Origin: Bacteroidales bacterium
GTDB taxonomy: Bacteria; Bacteroidota; Bacteroidia; Bacteroidales; UBA932
Direction: 5' to 3'
Assembly (NCBI GenBank): GCA_016286385.1
Contig: JAEESO010000001.1
Coordinates: 62,001 to 126,000 of the forward strand
DNA length: 64,000 nt
Part shown: positions 9,514 to 19,297 of the stretch, piece by piece
How positions within the stretch are numbered: the first letter of the stretch is position 1
Layout: each line of letters opens with the position of its first letter
Position numbers and translations under genes: made by a program
Notes under the pieces: model-generated
Told to the model about the DNA's origin: nothing
Seen by the model: only the letters and a program-made list of their open reading frames with translations
The model's database searches: none

Positions 9514-11574
9514 TTACTGAAGTTGGAAAAGGCTGAGTCCGCAGCCCTGCATAAGTACTGCAATATACGTGCTACCGCCTATGTAACGGACGGTGCAGTC
9601 TCCTACGGAGTGACTTGCCGTGATGCTGGATTTGGCCTCGAAGTCCTCCGGATCCTGGATGGGGAAGTAGCGGAGGCCTTCCGCAAGGTCTTCACCATCT
9701 CCTGGAGTCCTGTTCTCCGCAAACCAGTCAAGCTGGTCCGGGAACTGGGCTGGAGATTCGGCCTTATTGTCCATGATCACCAGTTTTCCGCGAACGGCGT
9801 TCTCTCCGTCAAGCTGCATGAAGGCAATGTAATTCTCTCCGTGGAAATCAAAGAAGTTGAAACCGTAGGCAAGGCTGAGGGCGGGTATTTCCTTCTGGTC
9901 ATCAAGGCCGATCCACCCGTTTACACCGGGAGCTCCCACAGAATAGATGTTGCCGCGTCCGTTGCGTGTCACAAGGAAATTGTCCCATCCGGGATAGCGC
10001 ACAACGTCCTTGATGCCGGCCTTGTCGCTGGGGATATAATAGTCTTCGGGGTCCTCAGGGTTCACTACGGTGCCGTTCACTATTTGGAATCCCAGCATCT
10101 TGCCATATGTCCCGTCGTGCCAGGTGAGGAACCACAGTTTGCCGTTCTGCCATGTGCCTTCCACCGTGAAGCGGTCTCCGTAGCGGCGCCAGTCATCGGC
10201 CCCGCCCTTGTTGTCGTGAAGGAAGTCCAGAATACGTACGGGTGTGGCGTCAGTGCCGTTTACGTATGCATACACATAGACGTGTTCATCACCCTCCACC
10301 TTGAGGGAAGAGAACAGGAGTATATCGGCACCTGATTCATTGCGAATCATCCTTACGCAGGAGACGGGATGCGTGCACTTTCCGCCTTCTGTGGGACTCA
10401 CGTCCAGTTTCTTTGCAAAACTGCCGTTTGAACGGTTGAGGGCGTAAAGGCCGGCAGTCCCGCTGGAATGGGCTATGTATACATAATTGTCGTCCATGGC
10501 AATGGTACGGTCGGCGCCGCTGGAAAAACCGTCTAGGTCACTGTACCAGGCAGTTCCTTTCGAGTATCGGCCCCATTCACGTACTACTACGGAAATGCCG
10601 TTCATCGCGTAACTTACGCAGATGTATGTGGCCAGATTGCCAAGGCCAAGGCCCTTGAGGTCAAACTCCTCTCCGGACATAGTGGCCTTAATGGCATCGG
10701 CATTCACCGCAACCGGAACCACGTAATTGGGGAACACTTGCAGTTTACCGTCCTTGAAGGGGAGTTTCCCCTTGTCCAGGACCACCTGGAATGTGGCCGA
10801 TGAAGAGCCTTCCGGAATGCTCACGGACTCTTTCACAATGCTTACAAGGCCATCCGGAGCGGTAACCCACTCGTCTTCCTCCTTCTCGTTGAAGGCAGCG
10901 ACAAGGCCATTGTCAACGGCTACGGGAAGGGTTATCCCGACGTTCTTGATAGGGTGGTCAAGGGAAAGGTCCAGGGTGATGGTTTCCTTGAGCTCGGGCA
11001 CCTTTCCGGAGTCATCGGCCTCTACGGCCTTACCTTCGATGGAGCGTATCTGACGGGCCTGCTCCACGGCAAGGGTGGAGCGGTTGAGGTGGACAATCAG
11101 GAAGCTGTGATCCTTATTAACGCTCAGCTTTCCTGAAGAGATGCATAAGGGGATCACATAGTCATCTCCGCTTTCCATCATCTGGGCAACAAGCTTGGCG
11201 TCCCAGGAAATGGAGACTTCCTTCACCACTTCTTTCTCCGAATACTCCAACTTGTAATCCGAGAACTCATAAAGATAGGCGGGAAGGGCCTTGAAAAAAG
11301 TTCCGTTGGCTTTGTTGTATGCCTCAAGGGCGGATTTGTCATCGGCCGCCCCAGATATTATATCAACAGATGCGGCGGTAGAGCCTATGCCGTTCTTGGC
11401 TATTCCCACACTGCAGGAACCGGTATGGATGGATGCTTCCACAACGGCCTGCCTGGAGGTGAGGCCAAAGCTGTCGTCCACCATGAAATTGAGGCGGTCG
11501 TCCTTCATACATCCGCTGAAAAGCAGGATGAGGGAGGCAAGTATCAATAATCTCGTTTTCATATCCATTCTCAT
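9514..11574 (-). CDS. SusD-adjacent surface glycan-binding lipoprotein (DUF1735 plus propeller-like domain)
   Basis: The protein has 686 residues. A lipoprotein signal ends at Cys22 (LLFSGC); initiation may be at Met1 or Met5. Two DUF1735-like (BT_3987-type) beta domains occupy about 30-310, shown by 'AYNKANGTFFKALPAYLY' and the repeated S-V/I-P-E-G-x-x-S-x-x-F pattern. The C-terminal half, from about 330, carries TIAMDDNYVYIAHSSG and resembles the end of the partial lipoprotein at 1-1888. It follows SusD by 7 bp, the standard place of a SusE/F-like surface glycan-binding protein. No catalytic residues are recognised. The likely role is capturing glycan at the cell surface for the SusCD pair. 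Confidence 0.75.
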   Translation of the reverse strand: MRMDMKTRLLILASLILLFSGCMKDDRLNFMVDDSFGLTSRQAVVEASIHTGSCSVGIAKNGIGSTAASVDIISGAADDKSALEAYNKANGTFFKALPAYLYEFSDYKLEYSEKEVVKEVSISWDAKLVAQMMESGDDYVIPLCISSGKLSVNKDHSFLIVHLNRSTLAVEQARQIRSIEGKAVEADDSGKVPELKETITLDLSLDHPIKNVGITLPVAVDNGLVAAFNEKEEDEWVTAPDGLVSIVKESVSIPEGSSSATFQVVLDKGKLPFKDGKLQVFPNYVVPVAVNADAIKATMSGEEFDLKGLGLGNLATYICVSYAMNGISVVVREWGRYSKGTAWYSDLDGFSSGADRTIAMDDNYVYIAHSSGTAGLYALNRSNGSFAKKLDVSPTEGGKCTHPVSCVRMIRNESGADILLFSSLKVEGDEHVYVYAYVNGTDATPVRILDFLHDNKGGADDWRRYGDRFTVEGTWQNGKLWFLTWHDGTYGKMLGFQIVNGTVVNPEDPEDYYIPSDKAGIKDVVRYPGWDNFLVTRNGRGNIYSVGAPGVNGWIGLDDQKEIPALSLAYGFNFFDFHGENYIAFMQLDGENAVRGKLVIMDNKAESPAQFPDQLDWFAENRTPGDGEDLAEGLRYFPIQDPEDFEAKSSITASHSVGDCTVRYIGGSTYIAVLMQGCGLSLFQLQ

Positions 11575-11581
11575 TAGGCGG

Positions 11582-13591
11582 CTACCAGCCGGGGTTCTGG
11601 GTGAAACTTGTCATCTGGGCAATCTGGGGTGAGCCGATGGGGAAGAGATAGTCTCTTTCGGAGAACTTGGACCTTCCGCCGATATAGTCCGTACTCACCC
11701 TTTCGTAGGAGTCCTCATAGTTGTCGGCGGTGACATGGAGAGTCCAATTCTCCACATTGTACTCTTCCAGGGCTTTCATCCAGCGAAGCATGTCGTAATG
11801 GCGCTGGCCTTCCATAGCAAACTCACACATACGCTCCTGGAGTATGATCCAGCGTAGCCATTCGCGGCCGGTGCGGGTCACCTCTCCAACTGTGGAGGTA
11901 CCATCGGCGCTCATAAAGTCAATGTCCGGGTAGGATGTCTGGAGGCCGGGAAGGCCGCTCCTCTGACGTACCTTGTCAAGGTACTCTATGGCCTTTGAGG
12001 CATCGCGGGCAGTCCTCTCGTTCTGTGCCTCGGCATAACTTAGGTAAACCTCGGCAAGACGGAAGGCAGGATAGACGTAATTCATACTCTGGTAGTCTGC
12101 GGTGAGGTCCTTCAGGGGATTGTTGGCCTTGTAAAGACGTCGCCAGACGTAGCCTACGCGGTTGCAGGCCTCGGTCTCGGAGTAAGGGGAAGTTGCAGCG
12201 GGGCCGTTGAAGCAGGTGAACTTCAGGGGGCCGCCGGAAGCCGTTGTGGAAGAAGGCCACCAGAAGCCGTTGGGAACAAAGTTCGCGTAATAGCGGGCGT
12301 CGCGGCCAACGGTTGAGTTGTGGGCTTTGAAGGGCGTTGCCCAGGAGGGATCAACGTCTACTTCCTGCTGATAAGAATCCGTCCATCCGCTTGCCTGATA
12401 CCCGGAGAGAGGATCTATGAACGGACGTGAGTAGTCAGGCATTCCGCCTGTCTTTGCATATCCAAGCACCGGATATCGGCCATTCTCCCACATGGGATAG
12501 GCGTCAACCAGTTTCAGGGAAGGGGAAGTGAGGGAATAGCCTGCAAGGGCTATGCGTCCTCCGGCGGGAGCGGCATACGCTACATCGCAGCCCTGGCCCA
12601 GGGATTCGTCACCCCAGGCGCGATACCACCAGCCCCAGATAATTTCCTGATTGATACTCCAGTTCTGGAACCAGGTGCACTGGTAGTTGGCAGCGGCCCT
12701 CTGGATGGGAGTGCCTCCGGCGGGTGATGTGGCAAGGTTGTATCGGCCAAGTGTAAACAGGTCCTCTGCGGCCTTTACTACGTCGTCCCATTTAGTAGCG
12801 TCATAATCCGGGAACAGTTTCTCATCCCTTGAATTAGTGAGGCTGCTGAATATTCCGCTGCCGTTCTGGCCGTTGTAGAGCGGAGAGGCACGGTAAAGGA
12901 GCACGCGGGTCTTGAGGGCCAGGGCGGCTCCCTTTGTGGCGCGTCCCTTGTTGGAGGCCAGGCTCAGGCCAAGGCCGTCGTCGTTTACCTCGTAGCAGAG
13001 GAGTTCTATGGCCTTGTCAAGTTCCGAGAGTATGAAATCGAAGTTCTCATCCAGGGTGTTGCGGTCAAGGGTTTCGGCCTTTATGCCCTGATCGGCAGCC
13101 TGGTCTCCCCAGATAATCACGGGGCCGTACTGGCGCAGGAGTACAAAGTAGTAGAAGGCCCTGAGGAAGCGGGCTTCACCTATCATCTGCTGGATGAGGG
13201 CGGGGGAGTCCTCCGCGTCCTTGTCTATATTGTTGATGAAGGTAGTGCACTCGTTTATTCCGGTGTAGAAGCGCTTCCAGGGGTTGGCGCTGCTGTCGTC
13301 CACGGAATTATCGGCCCCGTATTCTCCGCGGCGCACCTTGTACCAGAAGGTCTCATACTGGGATTTCGCAACCAGGGATTCGTCGGAGCGGAGAACCGTC
13401 GCGCCCTCGTAGTTACGGATGTTCTCGTCGCGGGGAATATATGAATAGAGATGTGCCAGATAGCGTTTCACGGTACTGGAACGGCTCATGGTATCTTCCA
13501 GCGTGGGCTGGTCCTTGAGGTTTATGTCAAAGAAGGAGTCGCAACTAACTGCTGCAAGGGCAAGGATTACAAGAATAGTTATCTTTTTCAT
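11582..13591 (-). CDS. SusD/RagB-family outer membrane lipoprotein
   Basis: The protein has 669 residues, long for SusD. The signal peptide ends at Cys17 (LAAVSC), followed by the usual DSFFDINLKDQPTLED start. The TPR-containing motif GEARFLRAFYYF lies at about 138-149, and the C-terminal RagB part includes YLDKVRQRSGLPG and the substrate-facing loops. It caps the SusC transporter encoded 12 bp upstream and binds glycan at the cell surface. The extra length lies mostly in the middle (about 300-480), which is the variable ligand-binding half. It forms a clear pair with the SusC at 13604-16648. Confidence 0.95.
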   Translation of the reverse strand: MKKITILVILALAAVSCDSFFDINLKDQPTLEDTMSRSSTVKRYLAHLYSYIPRDENIRNYEGATVLRSDESLVAKSQYETFWYKVRRGEYGADNSVDDSSANPWKRFYTGINECTTFINNIDKDAEDSPALIQQMIGEARFLRAFYYFVLLRQYGPVIIWGDQAADQGIKAETLDRNTLDENFDFILSELDKAIELLCYEVNDDGLGLSLASNKGRATKGAALALKTRVLLYRASPLYNGQNGSGIFSSLTNSRDEKLFPDYDATKWDDVVKAAEDLFTLGRYNLATSPAGGTPIQRAAANYQCTWFQNWSINQEIIWGWWYRAWGDESLGQGCDVAYAAPAGGRIALAGYSLTSPSLKLVDAYPMWENGRYPVLGYAKTGGMPDYSRPFIDPLSGYQASGWTDSYQQEVDVDPSWATPFKAHNSTVGRDARYYANFVPNGFWWPSSTTASGGPLKFTCFNGPAATSPYSETEACNRVGYVWRRLYKANNPLKDLTADYQSMNYVYPAFRLAEVYLSYAEAQNERTARDASKAIEYLDKVRQRSGLPGLQTSYPDIDFMSADGTSTVGEVTRTGREWLRWIILQERMCEFAMEGQRHYDMLRWMKALEEYNVENWTLHVTADNYEDSYERVSTDYIGGRSKFSERDYLFPIGSPQIAQMTSFTQNPGW

Positions 13592-13603
13592 AGCGCAGCG
13601 TCT

Positions 13604-16600
13604 TTAGAAGTTGATGTTGAGGCCAAGGCTCACGTTGCGGGTGAGCGGATACACGTTTCCGTAAGAGGATTCAAGTTCAGGATCCCAGAGTTTGAAGCCT
13701 GAGAAGGTAAGGAGGTTCACGCCCTGCACGTAGATGCGTACGGCGCTCATTCCGGCCTTCTTTGTCCATTTCTTGGGAAGGGTGTAGCCTAGCTCGGCGT
13801 TTTTCAGGCGGAGGAAACTCATATCCTTCTGCCAGAAGGTGGAGCGGGCCTGATTGTTGGCCGATGCTTCTACAGTGAAGCGGGGATACTCGGCGTGAGG
13901 ATCTCCGGTTACGGACCAACTGCGCTCTATCACATCGGCAAAGACCTGTCCCTGGATGAGGACGTTGGTAGCGGCGCCGCCGTAGAGGTTGTATCCGCCG
14001 ATGAAGCGCGTCACGTGAGACATTCCGCTGAAGAAGACGCTGGCGTCTATGCCCTTCCAGTTTAGGCTGAGTCCGAAGCCGTAGTTGATTTCGGGGATGC
14101 TGGTATATCCGATGGGAACCATATCGAAGTCGTTGACTATACCGTCTCCGTTGACGTCACGGTACTTGATGTCACCGGGCTGGAGGTCCCTGCCATATTG
14201 GCTTGGCCAGGAGTCAATCTCCTCCCGGGTCATAAAGAGACCCTCCGCGATGAGGCCGCGCTGCTGGTTGTTGGCAAACCCTGCGGTGTTTTGGTACGGC
14301 CATATCTGGCTGGGTTTGTCATCGTACACGCGACGGTTGCGGTTGAAGGTGAAATTGCCGCGGGTGGATACGGAGAGGCCGTTCCCGAACAGCCAGTCAA
14401 ACTGGGCCGACATATCAAAACCGGCGTTCTGCATCTCGCCGATGTTTACGTACTGGGTTTTCCTAAGGCCCACAGCGTCGGGAAGGCTCTGGCGGGTGAT
14501 GAAGATGCCGCTGCGGTAGTCGTTGAAGTAGTCGAACTGGATCTTGAGGTGGTCCCTGAACATATTCAGTTCAAAGCCGATATTCCTTTTCAGGGCCTCT
14601 TCCCACTCGATGTCCGGGTTACCTATCTCACCGGTCGCAACGCCGTCCACCCAGGCGCTCCGCTGCTCGCCCCAACTGAAACCGTTCACGCCCGTTATAT
14701 CCATAGTGGTGTTGTAGCCAAATCGGCGTCCGCCGCCAATCTGGTCGTTGCCCACCTTGCCGATGGAGGCCTTGAACTTCAGGAGGGACACAACGTCCTT
14801 GATGGGGTCCCAGAACCTCTCGTTGGAGATGATGTATCCAACTGCGGCGGAAGGGAAGAAACCGAAGCGGTGACCGGGGGAGAAGTTCTCGGAACCGTTG
14901 TAACCGAAGTTGAATTCGGCAAAGTAGCGGTCCCTGTATGAGTATGTGGCACGTCCCGCTATACCCAGGCTCTTTCGAGGGAATGTCTCCCAGTAGTCAT
15001 ATCCGGGGTGGGTGTTGCTGCGGTCCCTGAGGTAGTAGAGGAACATACCGCTCACCCTGTGACGGGACGCAAACGTGCGTTCATAGTTGGCCGATGCCTC
15101 CACGTTAAGAACCGTATAACCGCTCTGGGAGGAACTGGAAACGTTGATGTATCCGGCGGTGTTGTTCTGGGGGATATATTCCCTTGTGGCCGGGTCCATA
15201 TAGTATACCCTCGGGAGGATTCCGTTTGTGACGGACGATGCCGTACGGGCATCCCAGGAAACCTGGACCTTGGCGGTGAGGCCCTCCGTAATTATCTCGG
15301 AGAAGTCCTGCGTAAGGGAAACCGTAGTCTGGGCATTCTGCGTATTCACCGTGGCATAGCCCATATTGTTAATCATATTGTAGGGGTTGTGGCCGGTCTC
15401 CGGGTTGGAGAGGGTTCCGTCACTGAACACCTTGGGGAAGCCGATGGGCGTAATCTGCATAGTGTAGTTGTAGATGTCGCTGAGGCTTGTTCCGGGCTGG
15501 TTCTTCTTTGTGAACTGCGTGGAAATGTCCATACCAAGGGTGGTGGACTTGGTTACGTTGATGTCCACGTTGGTGCGGAAGTTGAACCGGCTGTAATTCA
15601 TCTGGGAATTATACCTGTCGTTCTTCTCCACATTGAAGATACCGTCCTCAAAATAGTATGAGCCGCCGGCGTAGTAACGCACGTTCTTGGTACCGCCGGT
15701 AACATTGACATTGGCCTTGAGGGTCATAGCCTGCTCCTTGAATATCTCGTGGATCCAGTCCACGTTGGGGTAGAGGTCCGGGTCAGTGCCTGATAGATAC
15801 ATTCGTTTTGCGTAGTCGTCAATCGTTCCGGGCTTCATCATGTTGAGATAATCTATGAACTGCTCGGCCGATGCCATCTTGGGTAACTGCGTGGGGGAAG
15901 TGAAGCCGCTCTCTATCTTTACGTTAACCTTGGGCTTTGACTCGGAGCCGCGGCGGGTGGTTATGAGCACGATGCCGTTAGCACCGCGCACACCGTAAAG
16001 GGCCGTTGCCGTTGCGTCCTTCAGGATGGAGAAGGAGGCAATGTCCTCAGTGTCCACAAGGTCCATTGAACGCTCCACGCCGTCTACCAGGATAAGCGGG
16101 TAGGAATTGGCTCCGAAGGTGTTGACGCCGCGGATCCAGAATTCCGCGCTGGAGCCCGGTTCACCGGTGTGCTGCACGGCCACAACTCCGGCAAGCTTAC
16201 CCGCAAGGCCTGTGGAAAGCTGGCCGATAGGGGATTTGAGCTGCTCCGCATCCACGGTAGTGATGGAACCGATGATGGAGGCCTTCTTCTGGGTGCCATA
16301 GGCAACTTTCACAACCTCTTCCAGTTGGTTGGCCTGCGGAACCAGTTTCACAAGGAGTTCCTTCTGCTCCCCGACGGGAACCTGCTCGTCCTCGTAGCCA
16401 AGGAAACTCACAATGAGGACATCGGAAGGCTTCACGCTGATGTCAAAGCGTCCGGCGCCGTCTGTCATAACGCCGCGGGTCTCGTTCTTGACGGTCACGA
16501 ACGCTCCCGCAACCGGGGCTTCGGTCTCGTCAAGGACAACGCCTTTCACGGTGCGGCTCTGGCCGTTGGCGGGAGGTGCCGCAGCAAGTCCTATGATAAG

Positions 16601-16648
16601 GACCACTGCCGCCGCGAAAAGGGTTCTGACTGAGTTTTTGATAGTCAT
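13604..16648 (-). CDS. SusC/RagA TonB-dependent outer membrane transporter
   Basis: I place the start at the ATG at 16646-16648, giving 1014 residues, because it directly precedes a normal signal peptide (MTIKNSVRTLF to PPANGQS). A longer in-frame start would overlap the ROK kinase gene. Domain order: signal peptide, carboxypeptidase-D regulatory-like domain (about 30-105), TonB box region LEEVVKVAYGT, plug with GVRGANGIVLITTRRG, then the 22-strand barrel ending in LGLNINF. It imports oligosaccharides released at the surface, powered by TonB-ExbBD, with SusD as lid. It follows the ROK kinase after 4 bp, so cytosolic catabolic genes and the transporter are in one operon. Confidence 0.95.
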   Translation of the reverse strand: MTIKNSVRTLFAAAVVLIIGLAAAPPANGQSRTVKGVVLDETEAPVAGAFVTVKNETRGVMTDGAGRFDISVKPSDVLIVSFLGYEDEQVPVGEQKELLVKLVPQANQLEEVVKVAYGTQKKASIIGSITTVDAEQLKSPIGQLSTGLAGKLAGVVAVQHTGEPGSSAEFWIRGVNTFGANSYPLILVDGVERSMDLVDTEDIASFSILKDATATALYGVRGANGIVLITTRRGSESKPKVNVKIESGFTSPTQLPKMASAEQFIDYLNMMKPGTIDDYAKRMYLSGTDPDLYPNVDWIHEIFKEQAMTLKANVNVTGGTKNVRYYAGGSYYFEDGIFNVEKNDRYNSQMNYSRFNFRTNVDINVTKSTTLGMDISTQFTKKNQPGTSLSDIYNYTMQITPIGFPKVFSDGTLSNPETGHNPYNMINNMGYATVNTQNAQTTVSLTQDFSEIITEGLTAKVQVSWDARTASSVTNGILPRVYYMDPATREYIPQNNTAGYINVSSSSQSGYTVLNVEASANYERTFASRHRVSGMFLYYLRDRSNTHPGYDYWETFPRKSLGIAGRATYSYRDRYFAEFNFGYNGSENFSPGHRFGFFPSAAVGYIISNERFWDPIKDVVSLLKFKASIGKVGNDQIGGGRRFGYNTTMDITGVNGFSWGEQRSAWVDGVATGEIGNPDIEWEEALKRNIGFELNMFRDHLKIQFDYFNDYRSGIFITRQSLPDAVGLRKTQYVNIGEMQNAGFDMSAQFDWLFGNGLSVSTRGNFTFNRNRRVYDDKPSQIWPYQNTAGFANNQQRGLIAEGLFMTREEIDSWPSQYGRDLQPGDIKYRDVNGDGIVNDFDMVPIGYTSIPEINYGFGLSLNWKGIDASVFFSGMSHVTRFIGGYNLYGGAATNVLIQGQVFADVIERSWSVTGDPHAEYPRFTVEASANNQARSTFWQKDMSFLRLKNAELGYTLPKKWTKKAGMSAVRIYVQGVNLLTFSGFKLWDPELESSYGNVYPLTRNVSLGLNINF

Positions 16649-16652
16649 ATGG

Positions 16653-17444
16653 TTACTGTTTGATATTATCTTCGAATAGCGTCTCAAGCCCTTCAAACAC
16701 TGCATTTTCCGGTGCCTGAAGTATCTCCACGCCGGGTAATTCGGACTTAAGGGGGCGTATCATAAGGCTCATCGACCTGGAAATCTGCCCGCCCATAAGG
16801 AGGATTCTGATACCAAGGCTGTCAAGAATGGGCCTCAGCGCCTGTCCAAGGACGGAGCCCATATAGGAATACACTTCCATTGCGTCAATGTCTCCGGAAT
16901 CGGCCAGTTTTGCAGCCTCGTAGGCACTTCTGCAGGGCTTTCCGGTTTTGCGGGTATAGGCTGAACTGACAGCGCGGGCGCTTACAAAATCTTCCAGGAT
17001 GCCTCCTTTCCAGGGAGCGCACCATAGGCTCATTGCGGGGGATCCGGCCGGATTCTCCTTCACATCCCCGTCAATGGCGTAACTGAATCCAAGACCGGTC
17101 CCTATGGTTATAAGAGCTGCGTCTTTCAGTCCCATCATCTTCAGGGCACCCGCAAGAGGGGCGTTTACGTCGTGCATAAAGCGGATGTCGGTGTTCGGTC
17201 CAAGGCCGGCAAGTTCCCTGAAAGACTCTCCGTAAACGGCCTCATACTTGTGTTTCATAAGGAATATGCCGTTGCGGAAGTCAAACGGTCCGGGGATTGC
17301 GATGCCTATACGGTCTGCACCACCGACTGCCTCCATGAGGGCCGCGGAAATCTCTTCCCGGCTGCCCCTGGAGGCGGCGGGAATCTTTCTTCCATCGGCG
17401 CACTTGATGTAACTGCCGCCTATGTCAAGCAGGGTCAAACTCAT
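16653..17444 (-). CDS. ROK-family sugar kinase
   Basis: The protein has 263 residues, shorter than the usual 290-310. The phosphate-1 motif DIGGSYIKC (7-15), the catalytic-loop region HDVNAPLAG (Asp92) and TIGTGLG (113-119) are present. The zinc motif CxCGxxGCxE of many ROK proteins is absent. There is no helix-turn-helix, so this is an enzyme rather than a regulator. It probably phosphorylates a monosaccharide released by this locus. It overlaps the end of the PMI-like gene by 20 bp and stands directly before SusC. With the isomerase and PMI-like genes it forms a small cytosolic sugar-processing set. The sugar is not determinable from sequence. Confidence 0.82.
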   Translation of the reverse strand: MSLTLLDIGGSYIKCADGRKIPAASRGSREEISAALMEAVGGADRIGIAIPGPFDFRNGIFLMKHKYEAVYGESFRELAGLGPNTDIRFMHDVNAPLAGALKMMGLKDAALITIGTGLGFSYAIDGDVKENPAGSPAMSLWCAPWKGGILEDFVSARAVSSAYTRKTGKPCRSAYEAAKLADSGDIDAMEVYSYMGSVLGQALRPILDSLGIRILLMGGQISRSMSLMIRPLKSELPGVEILQAPENAVFEGLETLFEDNIKQ

Positions 17445-19296
17445 AGCCGTCTCTTAGGCAGGTCTTATGAACTCTTATGGGCTCCTTGCCCAGATTTTCA
17501 ATTACGTATTTTCCAAAGGATGCCGGTACGCAGGCAATCTCCATAAAGTCAAGGTCAAAATAGTGCTCAGGATGCGCCTCGCTGCGGATACGGATGTGGT
17601 CTCCGTCAACAAGGGTGAGAACGTGGAACTTCTCTCCACGGGTATCCTGCTCGCACTTAACGTCAAATTCCAGGCGGCGGAGGGAAATGTACATCTGGGG
17701 ATTCTCTCCAAGGATGTACTCCTTCCAGCCTTCTCCTTCCGCGTCTAGACGGGGCTCCTGGACAATGTATTCGGGGCTGGAAGGATTGTGGATTTCACTG
17801 TAGCGGCGGTCCTGTCGCACGTTGAGTTCTCCAAGATGCGTGTGGATGGGCCTCTGCTTACCGTCAAAATCAAGGCGGAGGTAGTCGTACATCTTATATG
17901 TATATGAGCCGATGGTGAGGGATCCTATCTCCAGGATAACCTGGTTGCGGCCGCTGGAGTGGATGGTTCCGGCTGGAAGCATCACCTGGAGACCTGGCTT
18001 TGACTCCTCGTAGCTCACGTACTTCATATAGTCGCACTCCTTGTGCTCAGTATCGGCCGCCTCAATCTCACGGAAGAAGGCAGGGATATCGGCATCATCG
18101 CGGAAGCCGATGAAAGTCTTGGCCTCGTGGCCTGTTATGACCACGTAATAACTCTCGTCCTGGCGGCCGAACTCATTGTAGTTCTCCACGTTGAATTTGC
18201 CGCCGGAATGGCACTGGATGCTCATATTGCCGGTGCTGTGGTAGGAGTCGTCCCAGTTGAAGCGGATGGGGAAGTAGCCCTTGTATTTCTTCACGCAGGT
18301 CTCTCCCATAAGCCGTACGCCTTCCTTGTGCACAAAGGAGCAGTAGTTGATGTCCAGTTTTTCCTCCCCCGCTTCCACCAGCACGCTCACCTCCATAGGG
18401 ATGAAATCAAACACCCAGGCGGCGTTACGCATTTTCTTTGGGAGGTGGCGTAGTTTTGTCATATAACTACCGCCCCAGACACCCTCCAGGTAGCAGGGCC
18501 TTGCGCGGAAGGGATATTTCACAAGCTGCGCGCAAATATCGGCAAAGGACTCGAAGGGCATCATCTGGAGGTTTGCCCTGTCATTGTCCAGGAAGTACCA
18601 GTCCAGTTCTCCCGTTGCAAAGAGTTCCTTTCTTAGCTGCACGGCGTTCTCGAAGTCGCAGTAGTAGCAGCGGCGGATGGTGCGGTTTATTATGCCAGTA
18701 TGTTTTTTGCCGATGTTTGCGTATTCCCCAGCACGGATACGGAGCATAGAGTTCATAGGGGTGATGTCAAACCAGCAGCGGACATCGTAAATGGGCCTGA
18801 ATTCCTTTATGAGGCAGCCGTAGCCATATACTACCACAAGCGTCCCGGGGGCTTTCAGGGCCGGGATTTCCTTTTTGAACGCATCCACCTTCTCCGGGTC
18901 CATAAGGCCGATATACCCTCCGTGATACACCTTTCCGTAAAGGAGGGTGGGGTCTATCTTCTTGTCCCAGATAAGGAGGGGGTCTATGATGGAGTCAATC
19001 TCCTCTCCGCTTTTGAAGGTGCTCCTGTAACTGTCTACGAACTCTATCTTGAAGCCAAATACATCGCACTCGCGGGCAAGAAGGCTCACAAGGAGATCCC
19101 ATTTGGTGGTGGTGTAGCCGTCAAAGGCAACTATGGCGCCTTCTTCCTCCACTTTTTGGGCGATAGCGGTCATAAAGGCCTTCGCAACCTTCTGGGTGCC
19201 GCCTGATACTATGGATTCTATTGTCTTTTGGCTCAGTTCCGGCCTGTTCACGGGTTTAGGGTCGTGAAAGGGGAACGGGTTGTACATAAATGACAT
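17425..19296 (-). CDS. Class I mannose-6-phosphate-isomerase-like protein with extra N-terminal domain
   Basis: The protein has 623 residues, about 250-300 more than a plain class I phosphomannose isomerase. The C-terminal part (from about 270) shows cupin landmarks: LEGVWGGSYMTKLRHLP, IQCHSGGKFN (replacing the QVHP metal site), FGRQDESYYVV and LPAGTIHSSG. The N-terminal 240 residues (IVAFDGYTTTKWDLLVSLLA, then an Asp-rich stretch) recall a nucleoside/uridine-kinase-like fold, but no canonical GxxGxGK P-loop is visible. It could interconvert a ketose and aldose phosphate downstream of the isomerase and kinase. It starts 1 bp after the isomerase stop. The isomerase fold is fairly certain; the reaction is not. 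Confidence 0.72.
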   Translation of the reverse strand: MSFMYNPFPFHDPKPVNRPELSQKTIESIVSGGTQKVAKAFMTAIAQKVEEEGAIVAFDGYTTTKWDLLVSLLARECDVFGFKIEFVDSYRSTFKSGEEIDSIIDPLLIWDKKIDPTLLYGKVYHGGYIGLMDPEKVDAFKKEIPALKAPGTLVVVYGYGCLIKEFRPIYDVRCWFDITPMNSMLRIRAGEYANIGKKHTGIINRTIRRCYYCDFENAVQLRKELFATGELDWYFLDNDRANLQMMPFESFADICAQLVKYPFRARPCYLEGVWGGSYMTKLRHLPKKMRNAAWVFDFIPMEVSVLVEAGEEKLDINYCSFVHKEGVRLMGETCVKKYKGYFPIRFNWDDSYHSTGNMSIQCHSGGKFNVENYNEFGRQDESYYVVITGHEAKTFIGFRDDADIPAFFREIEAADTEHKECDYMKYVSYEESKPGLQVMLPAGTIHSSGRNQVILEIGSLTIGSYTYKMYDYLRLDFDGKQRPIHTHLGELNVRQDRRYSEIHNPSSPEYIVQEPRLDAEGEGWKEYILGENPQMYISLRRLEFDVKCEQDTRGEKFHVLTLVDGDHIRIRSEAHPEHYFDLDFMEIACVPASFGKYVIENLGKEPIRVHKTCLRDGYEFDPA

Positions 19297-19297
19297 A

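Noticed and set aside
9523..10335. 270-aa open frame on the plus strand
   Set aside because: It is antisense to the DUF1735-type lipoprotein, with no start context and no recognisable domain.
16649..16705. Longer SusC start giving 19 extra residues
   Set aside because: The extension overlaps the ROK kinase end and would bury the signal peptide behind a polar N-terminus.
16653..17444. ROK protein as a regulator
   Set aside because: It lacks the N-terminal helix-turn-helix and the zinc motif; its size and motifs fit a kinase.
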